A stretch of 64,000 nucleotides of DNA, taken from contig NZ_CP077073.1 in assembly GCF_019139535.1 (NCBI RefSeq), positions 1,946,001 through 2,010,000 of the forward strand, read 5' to 3'. Under the pieces are notes generated by a model. It worked only from the letters and a program-made list of their open reading frames with translations. It ran no database searches and had not been told where the DNA came from. Position 1 is the stretch's first letter; every line of letters begins with the position of its first letter. The stretch comes from Pseudomonas muyukensis (lineage in GTDB: Bacteria > Pseudomonadota > Gammaproteobacteria > Pseudomonadales > Pseudomonadaceae). The translations under genes and the position numbers were made by a program. This document shows, piece by piece, positions 35,458 to 44,597 of the stretch.

Positions 35458-36159
35458 TCAACCCCCCAGGTAGGCGTCGCGCACCTTCGGGTCGGTCAAC
35501 AGCGCTTCACCGGTGCCCTGCATCACCACCTTGCCGTTTTCCAGCACGTAGGCGCGGTCGGCGATCTTCAGCGCCTGGTTGGCGTTCTGCTCCACCAGGA
35601 ACACGGTCACGCCATCGCGGCGCAGCTGTTCGATGATGTCGAAGATCTGCTGGATGATGATCGGCGCCAGGCCCAGCGACGGTTCGTCGAGCAGCAGCAA
35701 CTTGGGCTTGCTCATCAGCGCCCGGCCGATGGCGAGCATCTGCTGCTCGCCGCCGGACATGGTGCCGCCACGCTGGATGTAGCGCTCCTTCAGGCGCGGG
35801 AACAGCTGCAGGACCTTGTCCAGCTGCTCCTGGTAGTCGCCCTTGTTGGTGAAGAAACCGCCCATGGCCAGGTTTTCCTCGACGGTCAGGCGGGCGAACA
35901 CGCGGCGGCCTTCCGGCACCACCGCGATGCTCTTGCGCATGATGTGCGAGGACGGCTGGCCGACCAGCTCCTCTCCCAGGTACTTGATGCTGCCGCTGCT
36001 GGCCTGGGGCGAACCGCACAGGGTCATCAGCAAGGTCGACTTGCCGGCGCCGTTGGCGCCGATCAGGGTGACGATCTCGCCCTGGTTGATCTCGACGTTG
36101 ACGCTGTGCAGCGCCTGGATCTTGCCGTAGAAGGTGGAAACGTTCTCGAACTTCAGCAT
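35458..36159 (-). CDS. livF: Branched-chain amino-acid ABC transporter ATPase (LivF/BraG)
   Basis: A 233-aa ATPase of the high-affinity Leu/Ile/Val importer. Walker A GANGAGKS is at 34-41, the signature MSGGEQQM near 137, Walker B LLLLDEPSLGLAP near 156. LivF pairs with LivG to drive the LivHM channel. The ATG follows directly on the livG stop (no gap), consistent with translational coupling. Last gene of the operon. Confidence 0.97.
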   Translation of the reverse strand: MLKFENVSTFYGKIQALHSVNVEINQGEIVTLIGANGAGKSTLLMTLCGSPQASSGSIKYLGEELVGQPSSHIMRKSIAVVPEGRRVFARLTVEENLAMGGFFTNKGDYQEQLDKVLQLFPRLKERYIQRGGTMSGGEQQMLAIGRALMSKPKLLLLDEPSLGLAPIIIQQIFDIIEQLRRDGVTVFLVEQNANQALKIADRAYVLENGKVVMQGTGEALLTDPKVRDAYLGG

Positions 36160-36927
36160 TTACGCCTCCCCCAGGTAGGCCTTGATCACATCCGGGTTGC
36201 CGCGAATCTCTTCCGGCGTGCCGTCGGCCAGGGGCGTGCCCTGGTTGATCACCACGATGTGGTCGGAAATGCTCATCACCAGTTTCATGTCGTGCTCGAT
36301 CAGCAGCACGGTCACGTTGTGCGATTCGCGCAGGTAGCCAATGAGGGCCTTGAGGTCCTCGGTCTCCTTGGGGTTCAGGCCGGCGGCCGGTTCGTCGAGC
36401 ATGATGATCCGCGGTTGGGTCATCATGCAGCGGGCGATTTCCAGGCGCCGTTGCTGGCCATAGGCGAGGGTGCCGGCGGTACGGTTGGCGAACTCGGTCA
36501 GGTTGACCTTCTCCAGCCAGTACTGGGCGCGCTCCATGGCCTCTTTTTCGCTGCGGCGGAAGCTTGGGGTCTTGAACAGCCCGGCGAAGAAGTTGGTATT
36601 GAGGTGGCGGTGCTGGGCGATCAGCAGGTTCTCCAGCGCGGTCATCTCCTTGAACAGGCGCACGTTCTGGAAGGTCCGCACCACGCCCTTGCGGGCGATC
36701 TGATGGCCGGCCAGGCCCTGGATCGGCTGGCCGTCGAGCAGGATGGTTCCGCCGCTGGGCTTGTAGAAGCCGGTCAGGCAGTTGAACACCGTGGTCTTGC
36801 CGGCGCCGTTGGGGCCGATCAAGGCCACCACCTGTTTTTCCTTGACGGTCAGGCCCACGCCGTTGACCGCCAACAAGCCGCCGAAGCGCATGCTCAGGCC
36901 GCTGACTTGCAGAATTTCGCGGCTCAT
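36160..36927 (-). CDS. livG: Branched-chain amino-acid ABC transporter ATPase (LivG/BraF)
   Basis: A 255-aa ATPase. Walker A is GPNGAGKT (about 36-43). The signature in this subfamily is [12 protein letters not shown], followed by Walker [14 protein letters not shown]. The C-terminal tail ([18 protein letters not shown]) is typical for LivG. Its start overlaps the livM stop by 4 bp (ATGA-type coupling). Confidence 0.97.
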   Translation of the reverse strand: MSREILQVSGLSMRFGGLLAVNGVGLTVKEKQVVALIGPNGAGKTTVFNCLTGFYKPSGGTILLDGQPIQGLAGHQIARKGVVRTFQNVRLFKEMTALENLLIAQHRHLNTNFFAGLFKTPSFRRSEKEAMERAQYWLEKVNLTEFANRTAGTLAYGQQRRLEIARCMMTQPRIIMLDEPAAGLNPKETEDLKALIGYLRESHNVTVLLIEHDMKLVMSISDHIVVINQGTPLADGTPEEIRGNPDVIKAYLGEA

Positions 36928-38176
36928 CGACGCAGCTCCATGTGTGGACGTTGCATGGGCAGCAGGCCCTGCGGACGCCAGATCATCATCAACACCATCA
37001 GCGCACCGAACATCAGCATCCGGTACTCGCTGAACTCACGCATCATCTCCGGCAGCAGGATCATCACGATGGCCGCGAGAATCACGCCCAATTGCGAGCC
37101 CATGCCGCCCAGCACGACGATGGCGAGGATGATCGCCGATTCGATGAAGGTGAACGACTCCGGTGTCACCAGGCCCTGGCGGGCGGCAAAGAAGCTGCCG
37201 GCGAAACCGGCGAAGCAGGCACCCAGGGTGAAGGCCGAGAGCTTGATCACGGTAGGGTTCAGGCCCAGCGCGCGGCAGGCGATCTCGTCTTCGCGCAGCG
37301 CTTCCCAGGCGCGGCCGATCGGCATGCGCAGCAGGCGGTTGATCACGAACAGCGCCAGCAAGGCCAGCAGCAGGGCCACCAGGTAGAGGAAGATGACCTT
37401 GTTGATCGAGTTGTATTGCAGCCCGAAGAACTCGTGGAAGGTCTGCATCCCCTCGGCGGCCTTGCGTTCGAAGGTCAGGCCGAAGAACTCAGGCTTGGGG
37501 ATGTTGCTGATGCCGTTGGGGCCACCGGTCCAGTCGGTGAGGTTACGCAGGAACAGGCGGATGATTTCGCCAAAGCCCAGGGTCACGATCGCCAGGTAGT
37601 CGCCGCGCAGGCGCAGCACCGGGAAACCGAGCAGGAAGCCAAAGGTGGCGGCCATCAGGCCGGCGATCGGCAGGCACACCCAGAAACTCCAGCCCAGGTA
37701 ATGCGAGAGCATCGCATAGCTGTAGGCGCCGACGGCATAGAAGCCGACATAACCCAGGTCGAGCAACCCGGCCAGGCCGACCACGATGTTCAGGCCCAGG
37801 CCCAGCAGCACGTAGATCAGGATCAGCGTGGCGATGTCGACCGCGCCGCGCGAGCCGAAGAACGGCCAGATCAGCGCCGCCACGATCAGCCCCATGATCA
37901 CCCAGCGCTGGGTTTTCGGCAGGGTCAGGAAGTTGCTCACCGAAGGCGGTACCAGCTTGCGCTCCGAGCGGCGGCCCATCACCGCGCTCCACTGCTTGTC
38001 GAACAGCACGCGCAGGAACATCAGCACCGAGCACGCGGCGATGATGCTGATGGTGAACGAGCCCTGGCTGTGCACGATCAGGCTGATGCCGTCGATGCTG
38101 AGTTTCAGGCCCAGCACCGGGAAGGCCACGGCCCAGACCAGCAAGGCGCTGAAGAACGCCTGTTTGAGATTTCTGT

Positions 38177-38180
<4 letters not shown>
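36924..38180 (-). CDS. livM: Branched-chain amino-acid ABC transporter permease (LivM/BraE)
   Basis: A 418-aa permease with about ten membrane segments. The N-terminal ~100 residues ([20 protein letters not shown] onward) are the extra region of Pseudomonas/enteric LivM. The core begins [16 protein letters not shown], and the EAA-like loop is [20 protein letters not shown]. Overlaps livH by 4 bp and livG by 4 bp. Confidence 0.97.
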
Positions 38181-39100
<920 letters not shown>

Positions 39101-39286
39101 TACAGCGCTCCTAAAAACCTGATTTGCATTTCGCTGGCGGGGGTGACCCGGGCCCTTGTTCTCGCGGTCTTCGCCACGTGATCGTTGTGCGGGCACAGCC
39201 AGGAAACCGCGGGTGACGGTTTTAAGATTTTCAGGTGAGCCGGCCCCCGGATCACGGGGATCGGGCCCATAGAACCTCGTAAAACA

Positions 39287-39312
39287 AAGCCCACTGCTCG
39301 CACAGTGGGCTT
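39287..39312 (-). terminator. Intra-operon terminator between braC and livH
   Basis: Perfect 10-bp stem AAGCCCACTG / CAGTGGGCTT with a 6-nt loop, followed on the minus strand by TTGTTTTACG. Located 26 bp after the braC stop. It probably stops most transcripts after the binding-protein gene so that braC is made in excess of the membrane parts. Confidence 0.88.
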
Positions 39313-39337
39313 CTCGGTCAGCTATTTAGTCACGCAG

Positions 39338-40453
39338 TTACTGAGGGGAAACTTCGGTCTTCGGCTTGCCGAAGTGCCATTCGTAGACAACGAACTTGAA
39401 GTTCTTCAGGTCGCCCTTGTCGTCGTACGACAGCTCGCCGGTCGGGGTCTTGAAGGTGCCGGCGTGGATGGCGGCTGCCACCTTGTCGGTGTCTTCGGAC
39501 TTGGCCGCCTTGATGCCACCGGCGATCAGCTCCACGGCGGAGTAGGCCGGGAACACGAACGGACCGCTCGGGTCCTTGCCGTCGGCCTTGATGGCATCGA
39601 CGATGGCCTTGTTCTCTGGGTCGGCGTCGAAGGACTTGGGCAGGGTCACCAGCAGGCCTTCGGAAGCGCCTTGGGCGATCTGCGAGATGGAGTCGTTACC
39701 CACGCCTTCCGGGCCCATGAACTTGGCTTTCAGGCCCTTCTCCTGGGCCTGGCGCAGGATCAGGCCCAGCTCCGGGTGGTAGCCGCCGTAGTAGACGAAG
39801 TCGACGTTGTTCTGCTTGAGTTTCTGGATGATCGAGGAGAAGTCCTTGTCACCGGCGTTCAGGCCCTCGAACACGGCAACCTTGACGCCTTTGCCTTCCA
39901 GGGTGGTCTTCACCGCGGTGGCGATGCCTTCGCCGTATTGCTGCTTGTCGTGCAGCACGGCGACCACTTTCGGCTTGACGTGGTCGGCGATGTAGTTGCC
40001 GGCGGCCGGGCCCTGGGCGCTGTCCAGGCCGATGGTGCGGAAGATCAGCTTGTAGCCACGGCTGGTGATTTCCGGGGAGGTGGCGGCGGGGGTGATCATG
40101 ATCACGCCTTCGTCTTCGTAGATGTCGGACGCCGGCTGGGTGGAGCTGGAGCACAGGTGGCCGATGACGAACTTGACGCCGTCGTTGACCACTTTGTTGG
40201 CGACGGCCACGGCCTGTTTAGGGTCGCACGCGTCGTCGTATTCCTTGGCTTCGAGCATCTTGCCATCGACGCCGCCCTTGGCGTTGATGTCCTTGATGGC
40301 CTGTTTGGCGCCGGTGAACTGCATGTCGCCGTATTGCGTGACCGGGCCGGTCTTGGGACCTGCGATACCGATCTTGATGGTATCGGCGGCAAACGAATGG
40401 CTGGCAACCCCGGCCAGAACCATTGCGGCGAACAGCTTGGAAATCTTGATCAT
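39338..40453 (-). CDS. braC: Branched-chain amino-acid binding protein (BraC/LivK)
   Basis: Periplasmic Leu/Ile/Val-binding protein, 371 aa. Signal peptide MIKISKLFAAMVLAGVASHS-FA, mature start ADTIKIGIAGP. Type I periplasmic-binding fold, with the disulfide pair expected between the cysteines of DDACDPK and GHLCSSST. GRYGEG-like QYGEGIATAVK and FYYGGYHPE-like VYYGGYHPELG are family marks. It heads the bra operon with a 358-bp upstream region. Confidence 0.97.
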   Translation of the reverse strand: MIKISKLFAAMVLAGVASHSFAADTIKIGIAGPKTGPVTQYGDMQFTGAKQAIKDINAKGGVDGKMLEAKEYDDACDPKQAVAVANKVVNDGVKFVIGHLCSSSTQPASDIYEDEGVIMITPAATSPEITSRGYKLIFRTIGLDSAQGPAAGNYIADHVKPKVVAVLHDKQQYGEGIATAVKTTLEGKGVKVAVFEGLNAGDKDFSSIIQKLKQNNVDFVYYGGYHPELGLILRQAQEKGLKAKFMGPEGVGNDSISQIAQGASEGLLVTLPKSFDADPENKAIVDAIKADGKDPSGPFVFPAYSAVELIAGGIKAAKSEDTDKVAAAIHAGTFKTPTGELSYDDKGDLKNFKFVVYEWHFGKPKTEVSPQ

Positions 40454-40811
40454 AGTGCTCCACTCATTCTGTTGTAATTCTTATAGACCTGAGGTCAGGG
40501 CTACAGACCGGGCGGGACTGTGCACTGGCTACGCCAATGCGTGAACCCCACCTTCCCCCGGAACATGTCCCGGAACTGTACCGGTACAGTGTAGAGCGCT
40601 GTCCGAGCGCTTGAAAAGCGGGCGAAAAGCGTCTGTTTCCGGGGGTGTCGCCTGGTCGACATAAAGATACAGAAAAGCGCCATCACTTTGCCTGTATCCG
40701 CGTCCCGCCCCCACGAGTTCGGGCCTGATCGACCAAATTACGTATTTGAAACCGGGTTTTTCTGCAAAAATGCCGGCCTTTTTTGTTGGACGATCTTTGC
40801 GCAGGTAACCC
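40454..40811. promoter_or_regulatory. Control region of braC and the DUF2288 gene
   Basis: A 358-bp spacer between two divergent genes. It contains the perfect 16-bp palindrome described separately and AT-rich stretches on both sides (about 40455-40485 and 40737-40790) that may hold the promoters. No REP and no ORF. Confidence 0.5.
40575..40590. promoter_or_regulatory. 16-bp perfect palindrome upstream of braC
   Basis: ACTGTACCGGTACAGT, fully self-complementary, about 122 bp before the braC start. Dyad symmetry of this size suggests a binding site for a dimeric regulator. It differs from a LexA box by having only six bases between CTGT and ACAG. Function is inferred. Confidence 0.4.
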
Positions 40812-41117
40812 ATGACTGATCAAGTAAGCACCCTCTATGCCAAATTGCTCGGCGAGACCGCCGTCATCGAGTGGAAAGCCCTGGAGCGTTTCTGGGCCAA
40901 GGGTGACCTGATTTGGGTCGACCCCTCCCTCGACCTGATCACCGTTGCCGAGGCGATGGCCGAGAATCGCCGCGAGATCTTCGCCAAGTGGCGCAATGAT
41001 GGCAGTGTCGGGCCGGTCTCTGCCGAGCAGGCGCTCGAGCTGCAAACCCGCGATCCAGAGATCTGGGCGGTGGTGGTTTCGCCGTTCATCGTGATCCAGG
41101 CGAAGAAAGCGGAATAA
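40812..41117 (+). CDS. DUF2288-family protein
   Basis: A 101-aa cytoplasmic protein beginning MTDQVSTLYAKLLGETAVIE. The features WKALERFWAKGDLIWVDPSL and IWAVVVSPFIVIQAKK fit DUF2288. Function unknown. The same gene is found next to braC in other Pseudomonas. The ribosome site is GCAGGTAACCC before ATG. Confidence 0.85.
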   Translation: MTDQVSTLYAKLLGETAVIEWKALERFWAKGDLIWVDPSLDLITVAEAMAENRREIFAKWRNDGSVGPVSAEQALELQTRDPEIWAVVVSPFIVIQAKKAE

Positions 41118-41260
41118 GCACGCGCTTTTTTAGTGCGTGATAACGCGCAGATGCATCGTGCTGGTGCGCATTGACTCTCACGTAAGGTGGAAACAAGTAA
41201 CACGGCGGGGGTGGTTCGGCGGGGCGGTAACAGTTTACGGCATGCGTAATGGGTGATCGC

Positions 41261-41320
41261 GTAGGAGCCGGCTTGCCGGCGAACACCGGCGCTTGGTTCG
41301 CCAGCAAGGCTGGCTCCTAC
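41261..41320. repeat. Paired REP element
   Basis: GTAGGAGCCGGCTTGCCGGC and, inverted, GCCAGCAAGGCTGGCTCCTA, separated by about 20 nt. Ends 15 bp past the stop of the tubulin-like gene, so it may also shape the 3' end of that transcript. Confidence 0.9.
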
Positions 41321-41334
41321 AGGCGTGTGGTGAC

Positions 41335-43518
41335 TCAGTAATCCACGCGTCCGGTATGGCTGTTCAGCGAGATCACCCGGGTCTTGCCGATGCGGTGCCT
41401 GAAGATCTCGCGCAGGTACTTGACCGCCTTCTTCACGCACTCGCGCGACAGGCGGATGTCGTTGATCGAGACGAAACGGCTCTTGTCGTTGATCAGCTCG
41501 CGGTACTTCTTCTCGTACATCGGCTTGATCGCGTACCAGTTGGTGTCGAGGATCTTCGCCGGGTTCTCGAATTCGTTGAGCAGGTCGTCGATGCGGTCTT
41601 CGTCGAAATGCTCGCTGGTGATGAACTCGAGGATGGCGTTGTCCATGGTGTCGTCGAAACGGTACGGATTACGCGCAAAGCAACGCTTGATGAAGGCCAC
41701 GATCAGGGTCAGGAAGTCGTCCGACAGGCACGGGCTCTTGGCGATCAGGGTGGTCAGCGACAGGTTGGCCGAGGCGCCGATCACCAGCGCGTAGCGCTTG
41801 AGCGTGGTGTTGGGGAACAGGCTGTTGAGGTGGGTCTTGAGCCGGTTCAGGTCCATGTACGACAGCTTGTAGTCCTTGGGCAGGGAGACGATCGACACCA
41901 CCGACGAGCAGTTCTTGAAGAAGTGCAGGTCGTGCAAGGCCGCGGCGTCGTAGCCCGAGGCCTGGTACTGCTCCAGCGCGGCGCGGTAGCGGCGCGACTC
42001 GATCGGCAGCAGGCTGATGCCTTCGATGGCCTGGGTCTGCTTGTTGAAGTGCGGCAGGTCGATGGAGCGGAAGAACAGGTCGTCGATGTCCAGGCGCGGC
42101 TGCTCGCGCTCGAACACCTTGAACTTGTCCGAGCCCGCCGGTGGGATCTCCGGCACCACGGATTCGGCGTAGGCGATGGCCACCGGGCCGGCCAGGCTCA
42201 TGAACAGGTCGTTGGCGTCCAGGCGGATGGTCTCGCCGATGTCGATGCCGGCGCGGCGGAAATAGTTCTGGTCGTAGTCGGTGGTCACCGCCTGGGCGGT
42301 GAGGATGTTGAAGATCTGCTGGGAGATGTACTGGTTGGCGTGCTTCTCCATGGCGTTGACGTCGATGTTCTGGATCGTGCCGTCGTCGCTCTCCTCGGCG
42401 TAGCGCATGATGTCGTTGGAGATCAGCATCATCGCGTTCCACGGGCGGATGCGGCCCATGACGCTGGCCTCGCTGCTGTCCTCATTGTCGAAGTTGTACG
42501 AGAAGTCCCATTCCTCCGACAAGTACTTGCACAGCAGGCGCCCGGCGTTGATGTGCAGCGCCTCGGACATTTCGCTGCGGTGGTCGGAGGCGTTGGGCAG
42601 CACGCAGATGCCGCTGGTGAAGATCGGCTCGAAGACGAACGAATGCCCGCTCTTGCCGTCGTTCTCGTCGGCCGGCTTGGTGTCGAAGGTCTTGTTCATG
42701 TACGAGTACTGCTGGGCCAGGCCGAACTCCGAGGCCATGCCCGAGCCGGTACCGCCGCCGGCGCTGAAGATGTAGAAATACAGGCGCGACTGGTTGGCCT
42801 TGATGCCGCAGGAGTCGATCAGGTACGAGTGGATCAGCTTCCAATCGGCGCTGGAGAAGCGCTGGGTGTCCTTGTTGAGGATGATCTTGGCCAGGTACTG
42901 GCCGAGGATCGGCGCGTTGCCGGCGCCACCGGCATGCACCTCGGACAGGTCCATGATCTTCATCTTGCTGTAGTCGCGCAGGAAGCCACCGCGCTCGCCC
43001 TTGCGCGAGAAGCGGATGCGTCCGGCGATGTCCTTGTCGAGGTCGCCAAGCATCACCAGCGGTTCGACCAGGAACACTGGCTTGGCCGCCTTGTTCTGCA
43101 CCAGGCGCAGGTTCTGGCGGATCCAGCGCGCCGGGCTGTAGCCCGCCTCGCCCTTGAACCGGTCTTCGTTGTTGAACTCGTTGAGGAAGAAGGTGCGGGC
43201 GTTGTACACCAACTCCGCCACGTCCAGGGCGATGTTCGAGCCACAGCGGCCCAGGCCGATCAGGCACACCGACGGGAACTGCTGCTCCAGGCGCAGCTGC
43301 TCCTCGTCCTCGACGTGCAGGTTCTGCGGGAACACCAGCTCGCGCAGGCCATCGAGGTTGTCGAGGATGCGCTGGATGTCCTGTTCGGTGAAGTACAGGT
43401 ACTGCTGCGCGGGCAGGCTGCGGGCGGCGGGAAGTTCCCGGGGGCTGCCGGCGGTCAGCGAAGTGGGGCTGAGCGACGACTCGGGGACCGCATTGGCAGA
43501 AGTGTTCGTAGAGGTCAT
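41335..43518 (-). CDS. Tubulin/FtsZ-superfamily GTPase-like protein
   Basis: A 727-aa protein from the ATG at 43518 (MTSTNTSANAVPE); an upstream in-frame ATG at 43566 also exists. After a Ser/Thr/Pro-rich leader of about 40 residues comes a nucleotide-binding core: SVCLIGLGRCGSN (83-95, first beta strand and T1 loop), SAGGGTGSGMA (252-262, the tubulin/FtsZ T4 signature), MMLISND (363-369, T6-like) and RLDANDL (432-438), which aligns with the catalytic T7 loop NVDFADV of FtsZ. It is about twice the size of FtsZ, with a C-terminal extension of some 280 residues. It fits the Tubulin_2-like group. No TubR-like DNA-binding gene or centromere-like repeat is adjacent. Cellular role unknown. Confidence 0.8.
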   Translation of the reverse strand: MTSTNTSANAVPESSLSPTSLTAGSPRELPAARSLPAQQYLYFTEQDIQRILDNLDGLRELVFPQNLHVEDEEQLRLEQQFPSVCLIGLGRCGSNIALDVAELVYNARTFFLNEFNNEDRFKGEAGYSPARWIRQNLRLVQNKAAKPVFLVEPLVMLGDLDKDIAGRIRFSRKGERGGFLRDYSKMKIMDLSEVHAGGAGNAPILGQYLAKIILNKDTQRFSSADWKLIHSYLIDSCGIKANQSRLYFYIFSAGGGTGSGMASEFGLAQQYSYMNKTFDTKPADENDGKSGHSFVFEPIFTSGICVLPNASDHRSEMSEALHINAGRLLCKYLSEEWDFSYNFDNEDSSEASVMGRIRPWNAMMLISNDIMRYAEESDDGTIQNIDVNAMEKHANQYISQQIFNILTAQAVTTDYDQNYFRRAGIDIGETIRLDANDLFMSLAGPVAIAYAESVVPEIPPAGSDKFKVFEREQPRLDIDDLFFRSIDLPHFNKQTQAIEGISLLPIESRRYRAALEQYQASGYDAAALHDLHFFKNCSSVVSIVSLPKDYKLSYMDLNRLKTHLNSLFPNTTLKRYALVIGASANLSLTTLIAKSPCLSDDFLTLIVAFIKRCFARNPYRFDDTMDNAILEFITSEHFDEDRIDDLLNEFENPAKILDTNWYAIKPMYEKKYRELINDKSRFVSINDIRLSRECVKKAVKYLREIFRHRIGKTRVISLNSHTGRVDY

Positions 43519-43709
43519 AGTGCGCCATTTGCCTGAAGTGATTGGCTTCCCGGTGATGTATGTCATCTGGCCATCACGGGAAATTTCGCGACTTTATCAG
43601 TGCGTCTTTTTCTCATGCGATAGGGGTTTTCCTTAGCGCGACTAAGGTTTTTGCCTCGCACCCGCATTGCATCGTCCGTTTGTCACGCTTCTTTAATCTG
43701 GAGTTGCTC

Positions 43710-44597
43710 ATGAGTACTGCCTTGCCTTCGTTGGGGTTCGCCGGGATCGGCTTGATGGGGCTGCCGATGTGCCGCCGCTTGCTGGCGGCCGGCTACCCGC
43801 TGACCGTGTGGAACCGCAGCGCCGACAAGTGCGCCGAGCTGGTCGCTGCCGGCGCGCGCCTGGCCAGCAGCCCCGCCGAGCTGTGCGCGGCGGTGGACAT
43901 GGTGCTGCTGTGCCTGGCCGACACGGCGGTGGTGCGCGAGGTGGTCTTCGGTGAACAGGGCATTGCCCAGGGCGGGCGCAGCGGTCAGCTGCTGGTGGAC
44001 TTGTCCAGCCTCGAGCCGACCGCCACCCGGGAGATGGCCGCGGCACTGGCGGCGCTGTGTGGCATGGCCTGGCTCGATGCGCCGGTGTCGGGCGGCACCC
44101 CAGGCGCCGAGGCCGGCAGCCTGGCGATCATGGTCGGCGGCGAGGCGCATGACCTGGCGCGGGCGCGCCCGGTCCTGCTGACCCTGGGCCAGCGGGTCAC
44201 GCACATGGGGGCGGTGGGCGCCGGGCAGGTGACCAAGGCCTGCAACCAGATGATCGTCGCCTGCAACGCCCTGGTGATTGCCGAGGTGGTGGCTTTGGCC
44301 GAGCAGTCAGGGGTCGATGCACGCTTGCTTGCCGAGGCCCTGGCCGGTGGCTTCGCCGACTCCAAGCCATTGCAGATCCTCGCCCCGCAGATGGCCGAGG
44401 GCCGCTTCGAGCCGGTCAAGTGGCATGTGCGTACCCTGCTCAAGGACCTCGACGGCGCGGTGAAGCTCTCCCGCGAGCAGGGCTCGGCGACCCCGCTCAG
44501 TGCCCTCGCCGCGCAATTGATGCGCCTGCACGGTAGCCAGGGGTATCTGGAAAAAGATCCGGCGACCCTGGTAGCGCTGTATCGCAACAAGGATTGA
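43710..44597 (+). CDS. NAD(P)-dependent beta-hydroxyacid dehydrogenase (HIBADH type)
   Basis: A 295-aa oxidoreductase of the 3-hydroxyisobutyrate/tartronate semialdehyde reductase family. The Rossmann motif GFAGIGLMGLP is near residue 9, the substrate-binding DAPVSGGTPGAEAG near 128, and the catalytic Lys176 lies in GAGQVTKACNQM. Start ATG with GGAG at the right distance. Substrate not defined; with no valine or glyoxylate catabolic genes nearby, a glyoxylate/succinic semialdehyde reductase role is equally possible. The 3' end overlaps the convergent c-di-GMP gene by 101 bp. Confidence 0.88.
   Translation: MSTALPSLGFAGIGLMGLPMCRRLLAAGYPLTVWNRSADKCAELVAAGARLASSPAELCAAVDMVLLCLADTAVVREVVFGEQGIAQGGRSGQLLVDLSSLEPTATREMAAALAALCGMAWLDAPVSGGTPGAEAGSLAIMVGGEAHDLARARPVLLTLGQRVTHMGAVGAGQVTKACNQMIVACNALVIAEVVALAEQSGVDARLLAEALAGGFADSKPLQILAPQMAEGRFEPVKWHVRTLLKDLDGAVKLSREQGSATPLSALAAQLMRLHGSQGYLEKDPATLVALYRNKD

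Noticed and set aside
34573..37386. 937-codon frame opposite the COG3650, livF and livG genes
   Set aside because: It runs through two ABC ATPase genes and an intergenic REP; no motif or ribosome site.
40575..40590. LexA box upstream of braC
   Set aside because: Half-sites CTGT/ACAG are separated by 6 rather than 8 bases, and the neighbours are not SOS genes.
41106..41135. Terminator after the DUF2288 gene
   Set aside because: CACGC/GCGTG can pair weakly but the T-run is inside the loop, not after the stem.
41335..43518. Plasmid-type TubZRC partition system
   Set aside because: No small helix-turn-helix gene or iterated centromere-like repeats adjacent; the surrounding genes are core chromosomal.
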